Origin: Prevotella sp.
GTDB taxonomy: Bacteria; Bacteroidota; Bacteroidia; Bacteroidales; Bacteroidaceae
Direction: 5' to 3'
NCBI GenBank assembly: GCA_017619275.1
Contig: JAFZSR010000012.1
Span: forward strand, 1-54,910
Length of the DNA stretch: 54,910 bases
A program made the position numbers and the translations under genes. Positions 1-9,400 of the stretch are shown piece by piece. The notes under the pieces are model-generated. The model saw only the letters and a list, made by a program, of their open reading frames with translations. It was not told the origin of the DNA and did not search any database. Within the stretch, counting starts at the first letter, position 1. Each line of letters begins with the position of its first letter.

Positions 1-12
1 AAATTCATGCCG

Positions 13-20
13 CAAAGGTA
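13..20 (-). promoter_or_regulatory. Bacteroidetes -7 box for a gene off the left edge
   Basis: The minus strand reads TACCTTTG, an exact match to the Bacteroidetes sigma-70 -7 consensus TAnnTTTG. It points out of the window, so the gene it would serve cannot be seen. No clear -33 TTG was placed. Confidence 0.4.
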
Positions 21-142
21 AGCATTTTTTTCCAAGCCACTGTGTTCTACAACGCGGTTTTGACCACTTGCAAAGGATAACTGCCTGAAAAACAGGAGAA
101 AATTTTTTGAAAAAAATTCAAAGTGTCAAAGTTGGGTTAAGA

Positions 143-180
143 TTAGAGGGTGTGTCTAATAGTCGTAACACACCCTCTAA
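143..180. other. Perfect 13-bp-stem hairpin
   Basis: TTAGAGGGTGTGT (143-155) is the exact reverse complement of ACACACCCTCTAA (168-180), with a 12-base loop. No T-run follows on the + strand. It could be a transcription end for the off-window gene or a relic of a mobile-element end. The base pairing is seen directly; the function is unknown. Confidence 0.6.
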
Positions 181-233
181 ATATCAACTTGGTACAATTT
201 CCTTGATGTTGAAAAGAAAATTAGTTTTTTACC

Positions 234-570
234 TGCACTACTTACACTGCTTACACCTGTCGTCTGTCGTATGCGGTACTACGCATTGCCGAAGACTGAT
301 AGCTTCCCAAAAATCCAGTATGGGGATTTTTAAAAAAGCGTTACCGATTTTTCAAAAAGCGTTACCAAATAGGCAAAAGGCGGCATCTGCTGGAAGAATT
401 ATTCATTCACTTCGGGTTGCATGAATACGCATCCCTAAATGGATGACTTCTGCAGTGCGTGGTGTAAGTAGTGGTGTAAGTAGTGTGTAAGTAGTGCATG
501 TAGTGTAAGCAGTGCATGTAGTGTAAGTAGTGCAAGCAGTGCAAGTAGTGCAAGCAGTGCAAGTAGTGCA
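234..570. repeat. Inverted pair of 9-bp-period repeats
   Basis: The right arm (453-570) is an array of about a dozen 9-base units of the type AGTGCAAGT / AGTGTAAGC. The left arm (234-257) holds two to three of the same units in the opposite orientation. Similarity continues outward from both arms into an A-rich tract, so the arms behave as inverted repeats of about 44 bp. The roughly 195 bases between them have no recognisable gene. Overall size and design resemble the nuclease cassette at 1491-1947, but the unit sequence differs. Confidence 0.75.
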
Positions 571-691
571 ATGAAAAATCCTTTTTTCTTTGCTCTTCGC
601 TCACTTATTCGTACCTCTGACTTCGTCCTGTTTTCCGTGTTGGGTTAAGTGGCGTGTTTATTTTAGTATATGCCAAGCGCGGAAAAATAGG

Positions 692-728
692 AACGGCGTA
701 GCCCCTTTGCGAAGAAGGCTGCGCCGTT
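692..728. terminator. Bidirectional-looking terminator after yebC
   Basis: AACGGCGTAGCC (692-703) pairs with GGCTGCGCCGTT (717-728) apart from one G-T type mismatch. On the minus strand the stem is followed by CCTATTTTT, and on the plus strand by TTATTTG. It lies 21 bases past the yebC stop codon, so ending the pheT-yebC transcript is the likely role. Confidence 0.7.
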
Positions 729-748
729 TTATTTGTTGTTGCAAGGAA

Positions 749-1480
749 TTACTCCTCGGCGGGTTTCATATTGGTGTAGACGGTCTGCACATCGTCGAAG
801 TCTTCCAGACGCTCCACCATCTTGTCGATAGACTCGCGCTGCTCGGGCGTGACATCCTTCAGGTCGTTGGGGATACGGGTGAACTCGGCTCCAGTCACTT
901 CGAATCCTTCGGCCTCCAAGTGCTTCTGGATGGCGCTGAAGCTCGACGGCTCACCATAGATGGTGACTTCGCCCGTCTCCTCGTCCTCGTCGTATTCATC
1001 CTCCACCCCGTAGTCGATGAGGTCGAGAATCATCTCGTCCATGTCGAGCCCATCTTTCTTCTTGAAAGTGAACACCGACTTGTGGTCGAAAAGGAACGAC
1101 AGAGATCCCTGCGTGCCCAGGTTTCCGTTGAACTTGTTGAACACCGAGCGCACGTCGCCCACGGTGCGGGTGGTGTTGTCGGTAAGTGTCTCCACGAAGA
1201 TGGCCACGCCATGAGGGCCATATCCCTCGTAGGTCACCTCCTTGTAGTCGCTCTGGTCCTTGCCCATGGCGTTCTTGATGGCGCGCTCGATATTGTCCTT
1301 GGGCATGTTCTCGCGCTTGGCGTTGGCAATACATGCACGCAGTGCCGGATTGTTCTCAGGCTCGGGTCCACCAGCCTTCACGGCAATGGCAATCTGCTTG
1401 CCAATCTTGGTGAATGTCTTGGCCATGTGGCCCCATCTCTTCAGCTTTGTAGCTTTACGATATTCAAATGCTCTTCCCAT
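749..1480 (-). CDS. yebC: YebC/PmpR family transcription or translation regulator
   Basis: This is a full-length member of the YebC/PmpR family (243 residues; the family is usually about 240). The protein opens with MGRAFEYRKATKLKRWGHMA. An N-terminal helical domain leads to the conserved region around NNPALRACIANAKRENMPKDNIERA split over residues 40-65, then the KEVTYEGYGP..G segment and the family block TRTVGDVR near residue 105. Family members bind DNA as regulators, and some relieve ribosome stalling. Which applies here cannot be read from sequence. An Asp/Glu-rich patch lies near residues 155-170. It follows pheT and the GxxExxY gene in the same direction and ends at a good terminator, so it is probably the last gene of that operon. 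Its start codon is only about ten bases from the end of the nuclease cassette, so its leader comes largely from that element. Confidence 0.93.
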   Translation of the reverse strand: MGRAFEYRKATKLKRWGHMAKTFTKIGKQIAIAVKAGGPEPENNPALRACIANAKRENMPKDNIERAIKNAMGKDQSDYKEVTYEGYGPHGVAIFVETLTDNTTRTVGDVRSVFNKFNGNLGTQGSLSFLFDHKSVFTFKKKDGLDMDEMILDLIDYGVEDEYDEDEETGEVTIYGEPSSFSAIQKHLEAEGFEVTGAEFTRIPNDLKDVTPEQRESIDKMVERLEDFDDVQTVYTNMKPAEE

Positions 1481-1490
1481 AATGAAATAA

Positions 1491-1947
1491 TAACCGCAGA
1501 TTACGCAGATTATGCAGATTTTGAATCATTCACGAATCTCTCGTACTGCAGGCTTTTGCTTTTAAAATTTATTAATAATCCTTTGTTTATTCTCGTTGCT
1601 TTTAAATAATGAATCAGCTGGGCCTTATGAATGTCGACAATCGCATCAACGGTTTTCAATTCAACTATCAAACTGCCAAAACAAATAAAGTCAGCCTTAT
1701 AATATGTCTTGAGTGGTCGGTCTTTATAGAAGATATTGATGAGTTTCTCACGCTCATAAGGAATATTCCTATCCTCAAATTCTATTTCCAGCGCATCGCC
1801 ATAGGCAGATTCCAAAAATCCAGGTCCCAACTCACGATGAACAGCCATCGCTGCACCTATGACAGCAAACGTTTGTTCATCCCTCCTCTTATCATCTACC
1901 ATATAGATAATCTGTAGAATCTGAGAAATCTGCGGAATCTGTGGTTA
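1491..1947 (-). mobile_element. GxxExxY nuclease cassette with 9-bp-iteron inverted repeats
   Basis: The left end (1491-1522) reads TAACCGCAGATTACGCAG and continues with CAGATT units. The right end (1909-1947), read on the other strand, is TAACCACAGATTCCGCAG followed by more CAGATTnnn units. The two ends are therefore inverted repeats, each built of CAGATT iterons with a 9-base period. They enclose one gene of the GxxExxY family. The cassette fills the space between the pheT stop (1951) and the yebC start (1480) almost exactly. The enclosed gene is visibly more AT-rich than pheT. Mobility is inferred from this layout; no transposase or clear target duplication was seen. Confidence 0.65.
1510..1902 (-). 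CDS. GxxExxY family protein (PD-(D/E)XK-like small nuclease)
   Basis: This is a 130-residue protein with the family signature at G28, E31 and Y34 (GFLESAY region). It also has a nuclease-like core: D71 in YKADFIC and E81-L-K83 in IVELK, which fits the PD-(D/E)XK arrangement assigned to this family (PDDEXK_3). The length is typical for the family. The cellular role is not established. The stop codon lies inside the left inverted repeat and the start lies just inside the right one, so gene and repeats form one unit. Base composition is AT-rich compared with pheT and yebC, which suggests later arrival. It reads in the same direction as its neighbours and may be co-transcribed with them. Family assignment is firm; nuclease activity is inferred. 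Confidence 0.85.
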   Translation of the reverse strand: MVDDKRRDEQTFAVIGAAMAVHRELGPGFLESAYGDALEIEFEDRNIPYEREKLINIFYKDRPLKTYYKADFICFGSLIVELKTVDAIVDIHKAQLIHYLKATRINKGLLINFKSKSLQYERFVNDSKSA

Positions 1948-1950
1948 AAA

Positions 1951-4398
1951 CTACCTCAGCTCTGCATTGAGCTGCTTCTTCAGGCTGGTGATGAGTTTCT
2001 GCATGATGGCATCAATCTGCTTGTCGTTCATGGTGCGCTCGTCGTCTTGCAGGATGAAGTTCACGGCATAGCTCTTCTTGCCGGCGGGCAGGTTCTTTCC
2101 CTCGTAGACATCGAAGAGTTCGACGCTCTTCAGCAGCTTCTTCTCGGCTTGGCGTGCCACCTGCTCAATCTGAGCAAACTCGACGGCGGTGTCGACCAAC
2201 AGAGCCAGGTCGCGGCTCACGGCGGGATGCTTGGGGATGTCGGTGAAGGTGATTACGTTCTTTTTGGTGGCCTTCATCAGCTGCGTCCAGTTAAGCTGAG
2301 CGAAGAAAACAGGCTGTTGCAGGTCGAATTGTTTCAGCAGTTCCTTGCTGATGATGCCCATTTCGACAAGCGTCTTGCCACCGCGGCTATCCATTTGCAA
2401 AGCCGAGGAGAATACGGGGTTCTGGCTCTTCTTTGTCGTCACCATGCCGGGCTTCAGACCAATGCGTTTCAGGATGTTCTGCACGTAGGCCACCAACTCA
2501 CAATAGCTGCTGTCCTCGTCGGGATGTGCCCATGAGCCTTCCACACGCTTTCCCGTCACCCACAGTCCCAAGAAATTCTCCTCCTTGTAGGCCAGCATGG
2601 GATTATCGTCGTTCTGTTTTTCCGGGTCGAAGAAATAGCAGTTGCCAAACTCGAAGAACCTCAAGTTCTGAACGCGCCGCTTCACGTTATGCTCCACGCT
2701 CTCCAGACCACCGTAAAGAAGCGTCTGGCGCATCACGCCAAGGTCTTGCGACAAGGGGTTCATGATGCGCACCACAGCGGGGTTGTCACCGTAATAGGCG
2801 GTTTTTGTCAGCGAGTTGTTCAGGATTTCGTTGAAGCCAGCACCCACGAGCTGCTCGCTCACCAGGTTCTGAAGCTTGTGCTTGCGGTCTTCCTCGTCCT
2901 TGATGACCAGGCTCGACTTCAGCTGTGTTGGAATCTCCACATTATTATATCCATAGATGCGCAGGATGTCCTCCACCACGTCGCAAGGACGCTGCACGTC
3001 CACACGATAGGCAGGCACTTCCAGCTGCAATCCCTCTGCGGTCTCGGCGAGCACCTTCATCTCTAATGTCTGACAGATATTCTTGATGGTCTCAGCGGGA
3101 ATCTCCTTTCCGATGAGCGACGTCACATAGTCGTAGCGTAGTTCCACCTGGGGGTTCTCAATGGGACTGGGATACTCATCGCGAATCTGCATCGAGATCT
3201 TTCCTCCTGCCAACTCTTTGCAGAGCAGGGCGGCCTGCTTCAGAGCATAGATGACGCCATTGGGGTCGATGCCGCGCTCGAAGCGGAACGAGGCGTCGGT
3301 GGAGAGTCCATGCCGACGGGCCGACTTGCGGATCCACGTGGGATGGAAGTAGGCACTCTCAAGCACCACGTTCTTCGTTGTCTCGTAGGTTCCGCTACCC
3401 TTACCACCGAAGACACCGGCAATACACATCGGCTCCTCGGCATTGCAGATGGCCAGGTCGCGGTCGCTCAACTTGTGCTCCACGCCATCGAGGGTGACAA
3501 AGGGTGTGCCTTCCGGCATCGTCTTCACCACAATCTTGTGGCCTTTCACCATGTCGCCATCGAAGCAATGCAACGGCTGGCCGTAGGCCATCATCACATA
3601 GTTCGTAATGTCGACGATGTTGTTGATGGGGCGCAAGCCTATCACGTTCAGCTTTTCCTTCAGCCAATCGGGGCTTTCCTTCACCTCGCAATCGGTGATG
3701 CTGACGCAGGCATAGCGGCGGCAAGCCTCCGAGTTTTCTATCACCACGTCGATGGGAAGGTCGTTGTTGTCGACGGCAAAGTCATCGACTGCAGGGCGAT
3801 GGAGGCTGGTGGTATAGCCGTTTTGGACGAGCCAAGCATAGAGGTCGCGAGCCACGCCCCAATGCGAGAGGGCATCGGCACGGTTGGCCGTGATGTCCAC
3901 CTCGATGAGCCAGTCGCTCTCCAAATGATAATACTCAGCTGCGGGCGTTCCCACCACCGCATCCTCGGGCAGCACGATAATGCCCGCATGGCTGGTTCCT
4001 ATTCCTATCTCGTCTTCTGCGCAGATCATGCCGCACGAATCGACACCGCGCAGTTTCGATTTCTTAATCTGAAATTCCTTGTCGCCGTCGTAGAGCACAC
4101 AGCCCAGGTCGGCCACAATCACCTTCTGTCCGGCGGCCACGTTGGGAGCACCGCACACAATCTGTGAAGGTTCCTGCCGTCCCAGGTCGACGGTCGTCAC
4201 ATGTAGATGATCGCTGTTGGGATGAATTTCGCAGGTAAGCACTTGTCCTACATAGAGTCCTTTCAGGCCACCACGAATAGACTGCACCTCTTCAAGTGCA
4301 TCCACTTCAAGGCCTGTAGAAGTGAGCGCGTCGCACACCTGTTGCGGGGTCAGGTCGAAATCGACGTACTCTTTCAGCCATTTATAAGAAATATTCAT
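1951..4398 (-). CDS. pheT: Phenylalanine-tRNA ligase beta subunit
   Basis: PheT is the beta chain of the alpha2-beta2 enzyme that charges tRNA-Phe. The 815-residue length is normal for Bacteroidetes. In order there is an EMAP-like tRNA-binding domain (about residues 40-150, with YVGQVLTCEIHPNSDH), the B3/4 editing domain (about 210-390, with NNIVDITNYVM and GQPLHCFD), the B5 domain (about 410-480), the catalytic-like core, and a C-terminal anticodon-binding FDX-ACB domain (about 720-815, with FTDIPKHPAVSRDLAL). The alpha subunit gene pheS is not in the window. The chosen start gives the usual MNISYKWLKEYVD opening. A TACCTTTG promoter box lies about 66 bases upstream, back to back with that of dapA. 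Confidence 0.98.
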   Translation of the reverse strand: MNISYKWLKEYVDFDLTPQQVCDALTSTGLEVDALEEVQSIRGGLKGLYVGQVLTCEIHPNSDHLHVTTVDLGRQEPSQIVCGAPNVAAGQKVIVADLGCVLYDGDKEFQIKKSKLRGVDSCGMICAEDEIGIGTSHAGIIVLPEDAVVGTPAAEYYHLESDWLIEVDITANRADALSHWGVARDLYAWLVQNGYTTSLHRPAVDDFAVDNNDLPIDVVIENSEACRRYACVSITDCEVKESPDWLKEKLNVIGLRPINNIVDITNYVMMAYGQPLHCFDGDMVKGHKIVVKTMPEGTPFVTLDGVEHKLSDRDLAICNAEEPMCIAGVFGGKGSGTYETTKNVVLESAYFHPTWIRKSARRHGLSTDASFRFERGIDPNGVIYALKQAALLCKELAGGKISMQIRDEYPSPIENPQVELRYDYVTSLIGKEIPAETIKNICQTLEMKVLAETAEGLQLEVPAYRVDVQRPCDVVEDILRIYGYNNVEIPTQLKSSLVIKDEEDRKHKLQNLVSEQLVGAGFNEILNNSLTKTAYYGDNPAVVRIMNPLSQDLGVMRQTLLYGGLESVEHNVKRRVQNLRFFEFGNCYFFDPEKQNDDNPMLAYKEENFLGLWVTGKRVEGSWAHPDEDSSYCELVAYVQNILKRIGLKPGMVTTKKSQNPVFSSALQMDSRGGKTLVEMGIISKELLKQFDLQQPVFFAQLNWTQLMKATKKNVITFTDIPKHPAVSRDLALLVDTAVEFAQIEQVARQAEKKLLKSVELFDVYEGKNLPAGKKSYAVNFILQDDERTMNDKQIDAIMQKLITSLKKQLNAELR

Positions 4399-4463
4399 TT
4401 TTAAATTACGAATTACAAATTACGCATGATGCATGACGAAATGTGTTTTCGTCATTTTGGCTG

Positions 4464-4471
4464 CAAAGGTA
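4464..4471 (-). promoter_or_regulatory. -7 box for the pheT operon
   Basis: The minus strand reads TACCTTTG, an exact TAnnTTTG match, about 66 bases upstream of the pheT start codon. It faces away from the identical dapA box at 4536-4543, so the two operons are divergent from a short shared region. Confidence 0.6.
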
Positions 4472-4535
4472 CTAATAAACCTGCAAACCACGAAAGAAAA
4501 TTGTCTTTTTCTTTTGCTTTTTGCTCGTTTATTAG

Positions 4536-4543
4536 TACCTTTG
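4536..4543 (+). promoter_or_regulatory. -7 box for dapA
   Basis: TACCTTTG matches the Bacteroidetes -7 consensus, 23 bases upstream of the chosen dapA ATG. TTG-containing T-rich sequence lies at about the right distance for a -33 element. The box lies downstream of an earlier in-frame ATG (4426), which argues against that upstream start. Confidence 0.65.
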
Positions 4544-4566
4544 CACGCAATTTAGACGTGCATTCT

Positions 4567-5454
4567 ATGGTTTACAATATTTTCAAGGGGCTTGGCATTG
4601 CCTTGGTGACCCCATTCAAGCAGGATGGCAGCGTAGACTACGACGCATTATTGCGGCTGGTGGATTATCAGTTGGAGAATGGAGCCGACTTCTTTTGCAT
4701 CCTGGCCACCACAGGCGAAACGCCCACGCTGACAGCCGAAGAAAAGCTTCGCATCAAGAACTTGGTGGTTGATAAGGTACAAGCTCGCGTCCCTATCTTG
4801 ATGGGTTGCGGAGGCTACAACACGGCCGCCGTGATGAATGAGCTGAAGAATGGCGACTTCAAGGGCATTGACGGTGTGCTGAGCGTTTGTCCCTATTATA
4901 ACAAACCATCGCAAGAGGGTCTTTACCAGCATTTCAAGGCCATCGCCTCTGCCACATCGCTGCCCGTGGTGCTCTACAACGTGCCGGGGCGCACGGGTGT
5001 GAACATGAAGGCCGAGACCACTGTGCGCCTGGCCCGCGACTGCTATAACATCGTGGCCATCAAGGAGGCCAGCGGTAACTTGGAGCAAGTGGATGAAATC
5101 ATCAAGAACAAGCCACGCGATTTCGATGTGATCTCAGGTGACGACGCCCTCACCTTCCCCATGGTGTCGTGCGGTGCTGTTGGCGTTATCTCGGTCATTG
5201 GCAACGCCCTGCCGCGTGAGTTCTCGAAGATGATTCGTCTGCAGATGCGAGGCGAATACGAGCCTGCACGCATCATCCACCACCGCTTCACCGACCTCTT
5301 CTCGCTGCTCTTCGTCGATGGTAATCCTGCTGGCGTGAAGGCTATGCTCCACGAGATGGGCTTCATCGAAAACGTCCTGCGCCTGCCATTGGTGCCCACA
5401 CGCATCAGCACGCTGCAGCGCATGAGCGAAATCATGAAGGAGCTGAAGATTTAG
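4567..5454 (+). CDS. dapA: 4-hydroxy-tetrahydrodipicolinate synthase
   Basis: DapA condenses pyruvate with aspartate semialdehyde, the first committed step to diaminopimelate and lysine. The start at 4567 gives a 295-residue protein beginning MVYNIFKGLG, the usual DapA length. The open frame reaches back to 4426, but that would include the promoter box at 4536. The Schiff-base lysine is K166 in VAIKEASG and the catalytic tyrosine is Y137 in VVLYNVPGRTG; the TTGETPT substrate loop is at residues 48-54. The gene stands alone between divergent pheT and the convergent PP2C gene, with only 39 bases to the latter and no obvious terminator. Confidence 0.97.
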   Translation: MVYNIFKGLGIALVTPFKQDGSVDYDALLRLVDYQLENGADFFCILATTGETPTLTAEEKLRIKNLVVDKVQARVPILMGCGGYNTAAVMNELKNGDFKGIDGVLSVCPYYNKPSQEGLYQHFKAIASATSLPVVLYNVPGRTGVNMKAETTVRLARDCYNIVAIKEASGNLEQVDEIIKNKPRDFDVISGDDALTFPMVSCGAVGVISVIGNALPREFSKMIRLQMRGEYEPARIIHHRFTDLFSLLFVDGNPAGVKAMLHEMGFIENVLRLPLVPTRISTLQRMSEIMKELKI

Positions 5455-5493
5455 AATACCCACAAAAACATCGGAGGCTAAAGCTCGAAAAGG

Positions 5494-6450
5494 TTACATC
5501 CGAATCTTTTTCAGCCAATCGGCAATTCTGTTGCCCAAATTCCTCGTGGAAGGTGGTGACTGGGGGTCATCGGGCATTGCAACGGGCTTGTTTCGCCAAG
5601 CCACATCCTTGTAATCATCGTTCAAGGCTTTATTCCTTTGGCAGGCCTCTGCTTCATCGTCGACCAGCAGCTCGTCGCCCTGCTCATGCTCCACATCCTT
5701 TATTTCAATCAGATAGGCCGAATGGTTGTCGCTATTCTGCGCCGTGCGGCGCGCCAACTCGGCAGCCGCCTCCTCGCATGAACGACTTTCGCGGAGTATC
5801 TTTAAGAGTTCCTCGTCGTCCATACGCTCCAGCATACCATCGCTGCAAAGGTAGAAATAGTCCCCCACCCTCACGTCGGTAATATGCACCAGCGTAGCCT
5901 CGGTTCGGTTCTTTTGGAAAGGCTGCATCACCTTCATGATGATGTTTCTGCGGGGCGATGTGGCCATCTCATAATAACTCAGTTCACCATTTTCATAAAG
6001 GAGCTGCACCAACGAGTCGTCGCGTGAGCGATAGCGCACCGGCTGGTCGATATCCGAAGGCCGCAGGTGGTAGATGCAACTGTCGCCGATGTGCGCCGCC
6101 AAGCACCCTTTTCTTCCGAAAGAAAGGAAGGTCATCGTGGTGCCCATTTTTCCCTCATGCCCTGTGTCAGCCTGGTTAAGTGCATCGTAGCCGCATGAGA
6201 GGACATGCTGAAAATGCTCGTCGCTCATTTGCCCCTCGCGGTCCAATAAAGCCTCGGCGGCAGCGCTCATCCCTTGGCAAACGGCAGCACTCGCTACTTC
6301 ACCCAGCTCATGGCCGCCCAAGCCGTCGCAAACGATGAACACTCGGCTACCAACAATAGCAGCACCCGCAGCAGGATAGATGGCGTCCTCCTGTTGCTGG
6401 CGCGAGCCTATTTCATGGATGGCCTGAGGGGGGCAAAGATGAATCTTCAT
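5494..6450 (-). CDS. PP2C-family serine/threonine protein phosphatase
   Basis: This 318-residue protein is a soluble PP2C (PPM) phosphatase, a metal-dependent enzyme that removes phosphate from Ser/Thr. The metal-binding motifs are present: QED at residues 20-22, CDGLGGH with D42-G43, the GTTM block near 103, HIGDSCIY near 120, YLCSDGMLE near 197-205 and SDNHS near 240. The catalytic domain ends near residue 250. The remaining 65 or so residues are acidic and then basic, with no known domain and no membrane segment. Its ATG overlaps the stop region of the upstream helicase gene by four bases (ATGA type), so the two are translated together. That coupling suggests it regulates or belongs to the helicase system rather than general signalling. 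No partner kinase is in the window. Confidence 0.92.
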   Translation of the reverse strand: MKIHLCPPQAIHEIGSRQQQEDAIYPAAGAAIVGSRVFIVCDGLGGHELGEVASAAVCQGMSAAAEALLDREGQMSDEHFQHVLSCGYDALNQADTGHEGKMGTTMTFLSFGRKGCLAAHIGDSCIYHLRPSDIDQPVRYRSRDDSLVQLLYENGELSYYEMATSPRRNIIMKVMQPFQKNRTEATLVHITDVRVGDYFYLCSDGMLERMDDEELLKILRESRSCEEAAAELARRTAQNSDNHSAYLIEIKDVEHEQGDELLVDDEAEACQRNKALNDDYKDVAWRNKPVAMPDDPQSPPSTRNLGNRIADWLKKIRM

Positions 6451-9400
6451 TCGTTGCTATTAAGTGCTTGCTCTATTCGTTCCATCACCTTTGCGCGATT
6501 GGTAAACCAGTCGATTGACCACACTCGCAACAGCTTCCATTCCAGACCACCAAGCACACCCGGTCTAACCACCTCGCGGTCGCGTTCGGTCTTCGTGTCG
6601 TAGTAGCCCTGCCCATCGCAAAGGATGCCCAAGGCATAGCGTTCCGGATGCTGCTTGTCTATGATGGCGACATCGATCTTGAACTGGCTGCGCCCCACCT
6701 TGGTGTCCACTCGATAGCCACGCTGGCGCAGCTCCTGTGCCAAAGCCTCCACAATGCTGTCGGCATGTGGAGAAGCTTTCATCTGCCCGGCTGCCACGGC
6801 CATCCTGCCGCTCTTGGCAAACTCCAGGAATCGCTTCAGGCCTTCCACGCCACGTGCGTTGCTGCGGTTCAAGTCAATCTGTTCGGGTTGCAACGTCGAG
6901 AACACCACCATCTCCTTTCGGGCACGGCTCACGGCCACATTTAGGCGGCGCTCGCCACCTCGGTTGTTCAGAGGTCCGAAGTTCATCGACACCTTGCCGC
7001 TCTTATCGGGACCGTAGCCTACGGAGAAGAGGATGATGTCGCGCTCGTCACCCTGCACATTCTCCAGGTTCTTCACAAAGACAGGCTCCTGGGCCTCGTA
7101 AGCCATCTTCTCCAGGTCGGGATGCTTGGCCAACTCCTCTGTGAGCAGGTCTTCGATGAGATTCTGCTGCACCTTGCTGAAGGCCACGATGCCGATGGAG
7201 TCGTCTTGCGGCAGTCGGCGTAGCGTCTCCTCCACGATGGCCACAGCCTCAGCACGGTTGCTGCGGGTGCGACCATGGTCGTAAACGCCATCCACTGGTA
7301 CGAAGCGGACCCGCGATTGGCGGTCGTCGACGGAGGGGAAGGTAAACAAGCGTCCATCATAGTACTGGGAGTTACTGAAGGCGATAAGGCTCTCATGGCG
7401 CGAGCGATAGTGCCACGACAGGTAGTGCTCGGGCAGCGACAGAGTGATGCAGTCGTCGAGAATGCTCTCCATGTCGTCGATGTCGGCCTCGCTCTCGTCG
7501 ATGGCGTTGGTGGTGAAGAAGCTGGTGGGCGGCATCTGCTTGGGGTCGCCCACCACGATAAGGTTCCGTCCACGGGCGATGGCTCCCACGGCCTCGCTGG
7601 TGGGCATCTGCGATGCCTCGTCGAACACCACCAGGTCGAAGGGCGGCTGCTTCAGGTCGATATACTGTGCCACCGAAATAGGACTCATCAGCATGCAGGG
7701 GCATAGCTGGGGCAGCAACGTGGGCAACTGGTCCATGATGCGGCGGATGGTGACGCCACGCCCGCCAGTGGCTATCCAGCGCTTCAACTGAGCCAGCTCC
7801 TGTGCCAGTTTGTCGCCTTTGTCGGGCTTGGCGGCATTGGCCGTGGCAGCAAGATGTGGCAGCTGCTTGGTCATTTGGCAATAGAGCATCTTCTTGGTGA
7901 GTTGCTGGAATTCGGAAGAAAGGTCGCGATAGCGTTTGATGGCATCGTCGAAGAGCACGCCATTGAACATGGACAGGTTCTTGTCGGCATCAATCATGTC
8001 GAGTGCCATGCGTTTGTAGGCTCCCCGCAGCACGCGGTCGGCCATGCTGCTGCCCGATGCTGGTTGTCGTTCCATCTCCTTAAGGACAAACTGCAACTGC
8101 TGTTCGCGCAACGCTGGCAGACGCATGCACCACTGCGCCCAGTCGCGGCTACGTTCCATGTGGGGCATCCACTGACTGATGCGGCTGTCGAGCATAGCCA
8201 ACTGCGGGGCGTCGGCTCCCAAGTCGAAGCGACATAGCTGGGGCGTCAGCCTGGCCAGTGTGGTATTCAGTTCGCGACAAGCCTTGCTGCTGGCAGCACT
8301 CACCACTTGCTGACGGTCGCAACCGCAGGTGTGGGCCAACTGCTGACACTCCTCCAGCTGCTGGCACAGCGTCTCCACTTCATCCGGGTCGAAGTCGGCC
8401 TTATAGGCACGCATCCGCTTGGCAAAGGAGCGCTTGGCAAAGAAGCGTGGCAGGAACCACTTGGCCTCGATGGCATTCCATTCGGCTTGCAGTTGGCGGG
8501 GCTTCAGTTCAAGCACGTCATCGGTATATATTTGCAGCAGTTCCTCTTGCTTGGCGATGTATTCAAGCCATGTATTCAAACCATTAAAACTCAATGCATT
8601 GTCACGCGTAGCTTGCAGCGTTTCTTTTATTTGCTGACTCAGCCGCGGCAGCTCGTCGGCCAGCTGTTGGCGGGCGCGTTCCGAAGCATCGGTAATCTCC
8701 AATCCTTGCAGGGGATGGCTACTGGGATGCCCCGAAATCTGCATCACCGCATCCAACTCGCGCAGGCACTTCGCAGCCATGTCGAGCCGCTCGCTGGTGA
8801 GCACCTGCAAGAATTCGTTACTGGGATTAAGGGGTTCCACCTCGGGCATCGACTCGTAGCGGGCGATGCAGTCGTAGAGCGACAGGCCATGCTCGCGCTT
8901 GCGATGCAACTCCTCGGTATAGGCAATGAGTTCCTTGCGGCGGGCCATCAGCTCGTCGGCCACCTTGGTATATTGTATGCTGCTGTGCGCCGCCCCCAGT
9001 TCGAGCACCGCCTGCAGCTGTTGCAGCAAGTGGCTCTTCGTCATCTTGTTCGAGTGCATCTCCAAACAGAAAGGCGCCAGGCCAATCTTCTCCATGCGCG
9101 ACTGCACCACCTGCAGGGCCGCCATCTTCTCGGCCACGAAGAGCACGCGCTTGCCATGGTAGAGGGCGTTGGAGATGATGTTGGTGATGGTCTGGCTTTT
9201 GCCCGTTCCGGGAGGGCCATAGAGGATGAAGCTGCGCTGCTGCCCCGACTCGATGACGGCTTCGAGCTGCGACGAGTCGATGTCGACAGGTAGCGCAAAG
9301 GCAGTGGGCGGCAGCGTACTGTCAGCCTGGCGCACGTCCACCTCGCCGTCGACGGCCGTCTCCTTGGCAAAGCGCTGTTGCAGCAATCCGTTGACGATAT

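Larger units (their letters stand above)
1..748. other. Repeat-rich intergenic region without a supported gene
   Basis: No convincing coding sequence lies between the left edge and the end of yebC. The open frames here run through low-complexity repeats and lack recognisable domains. The stretch holds a promoter-like box pointing off the left edge (13-20), a 13-bp-stem hairpin (143-180), an inverted pair of 9-bp-period repeats (234-257 and 453-570), two copies of a 13-base direct repeat 21 bases apart (333-345 and 354-366), and the yebC terminator (692-728). Confidence 0.7.

Noticed and set aside
453-570. CRISPR or rRNA-like repeat at the left end
   Set aside because: It is a 9-base tandem repeat without spacers.
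590-1609. A 339-codon frame on the plus strand over yebC and the cassette end
   Set aside because: It is antisense to yebC, which is a clear family member, and has no recognisable domain.
4426-4566. Longer N-terminus for DapA
   Set aside because: It contains the promoter box at 4536-4543 and extra residues not found in the family.
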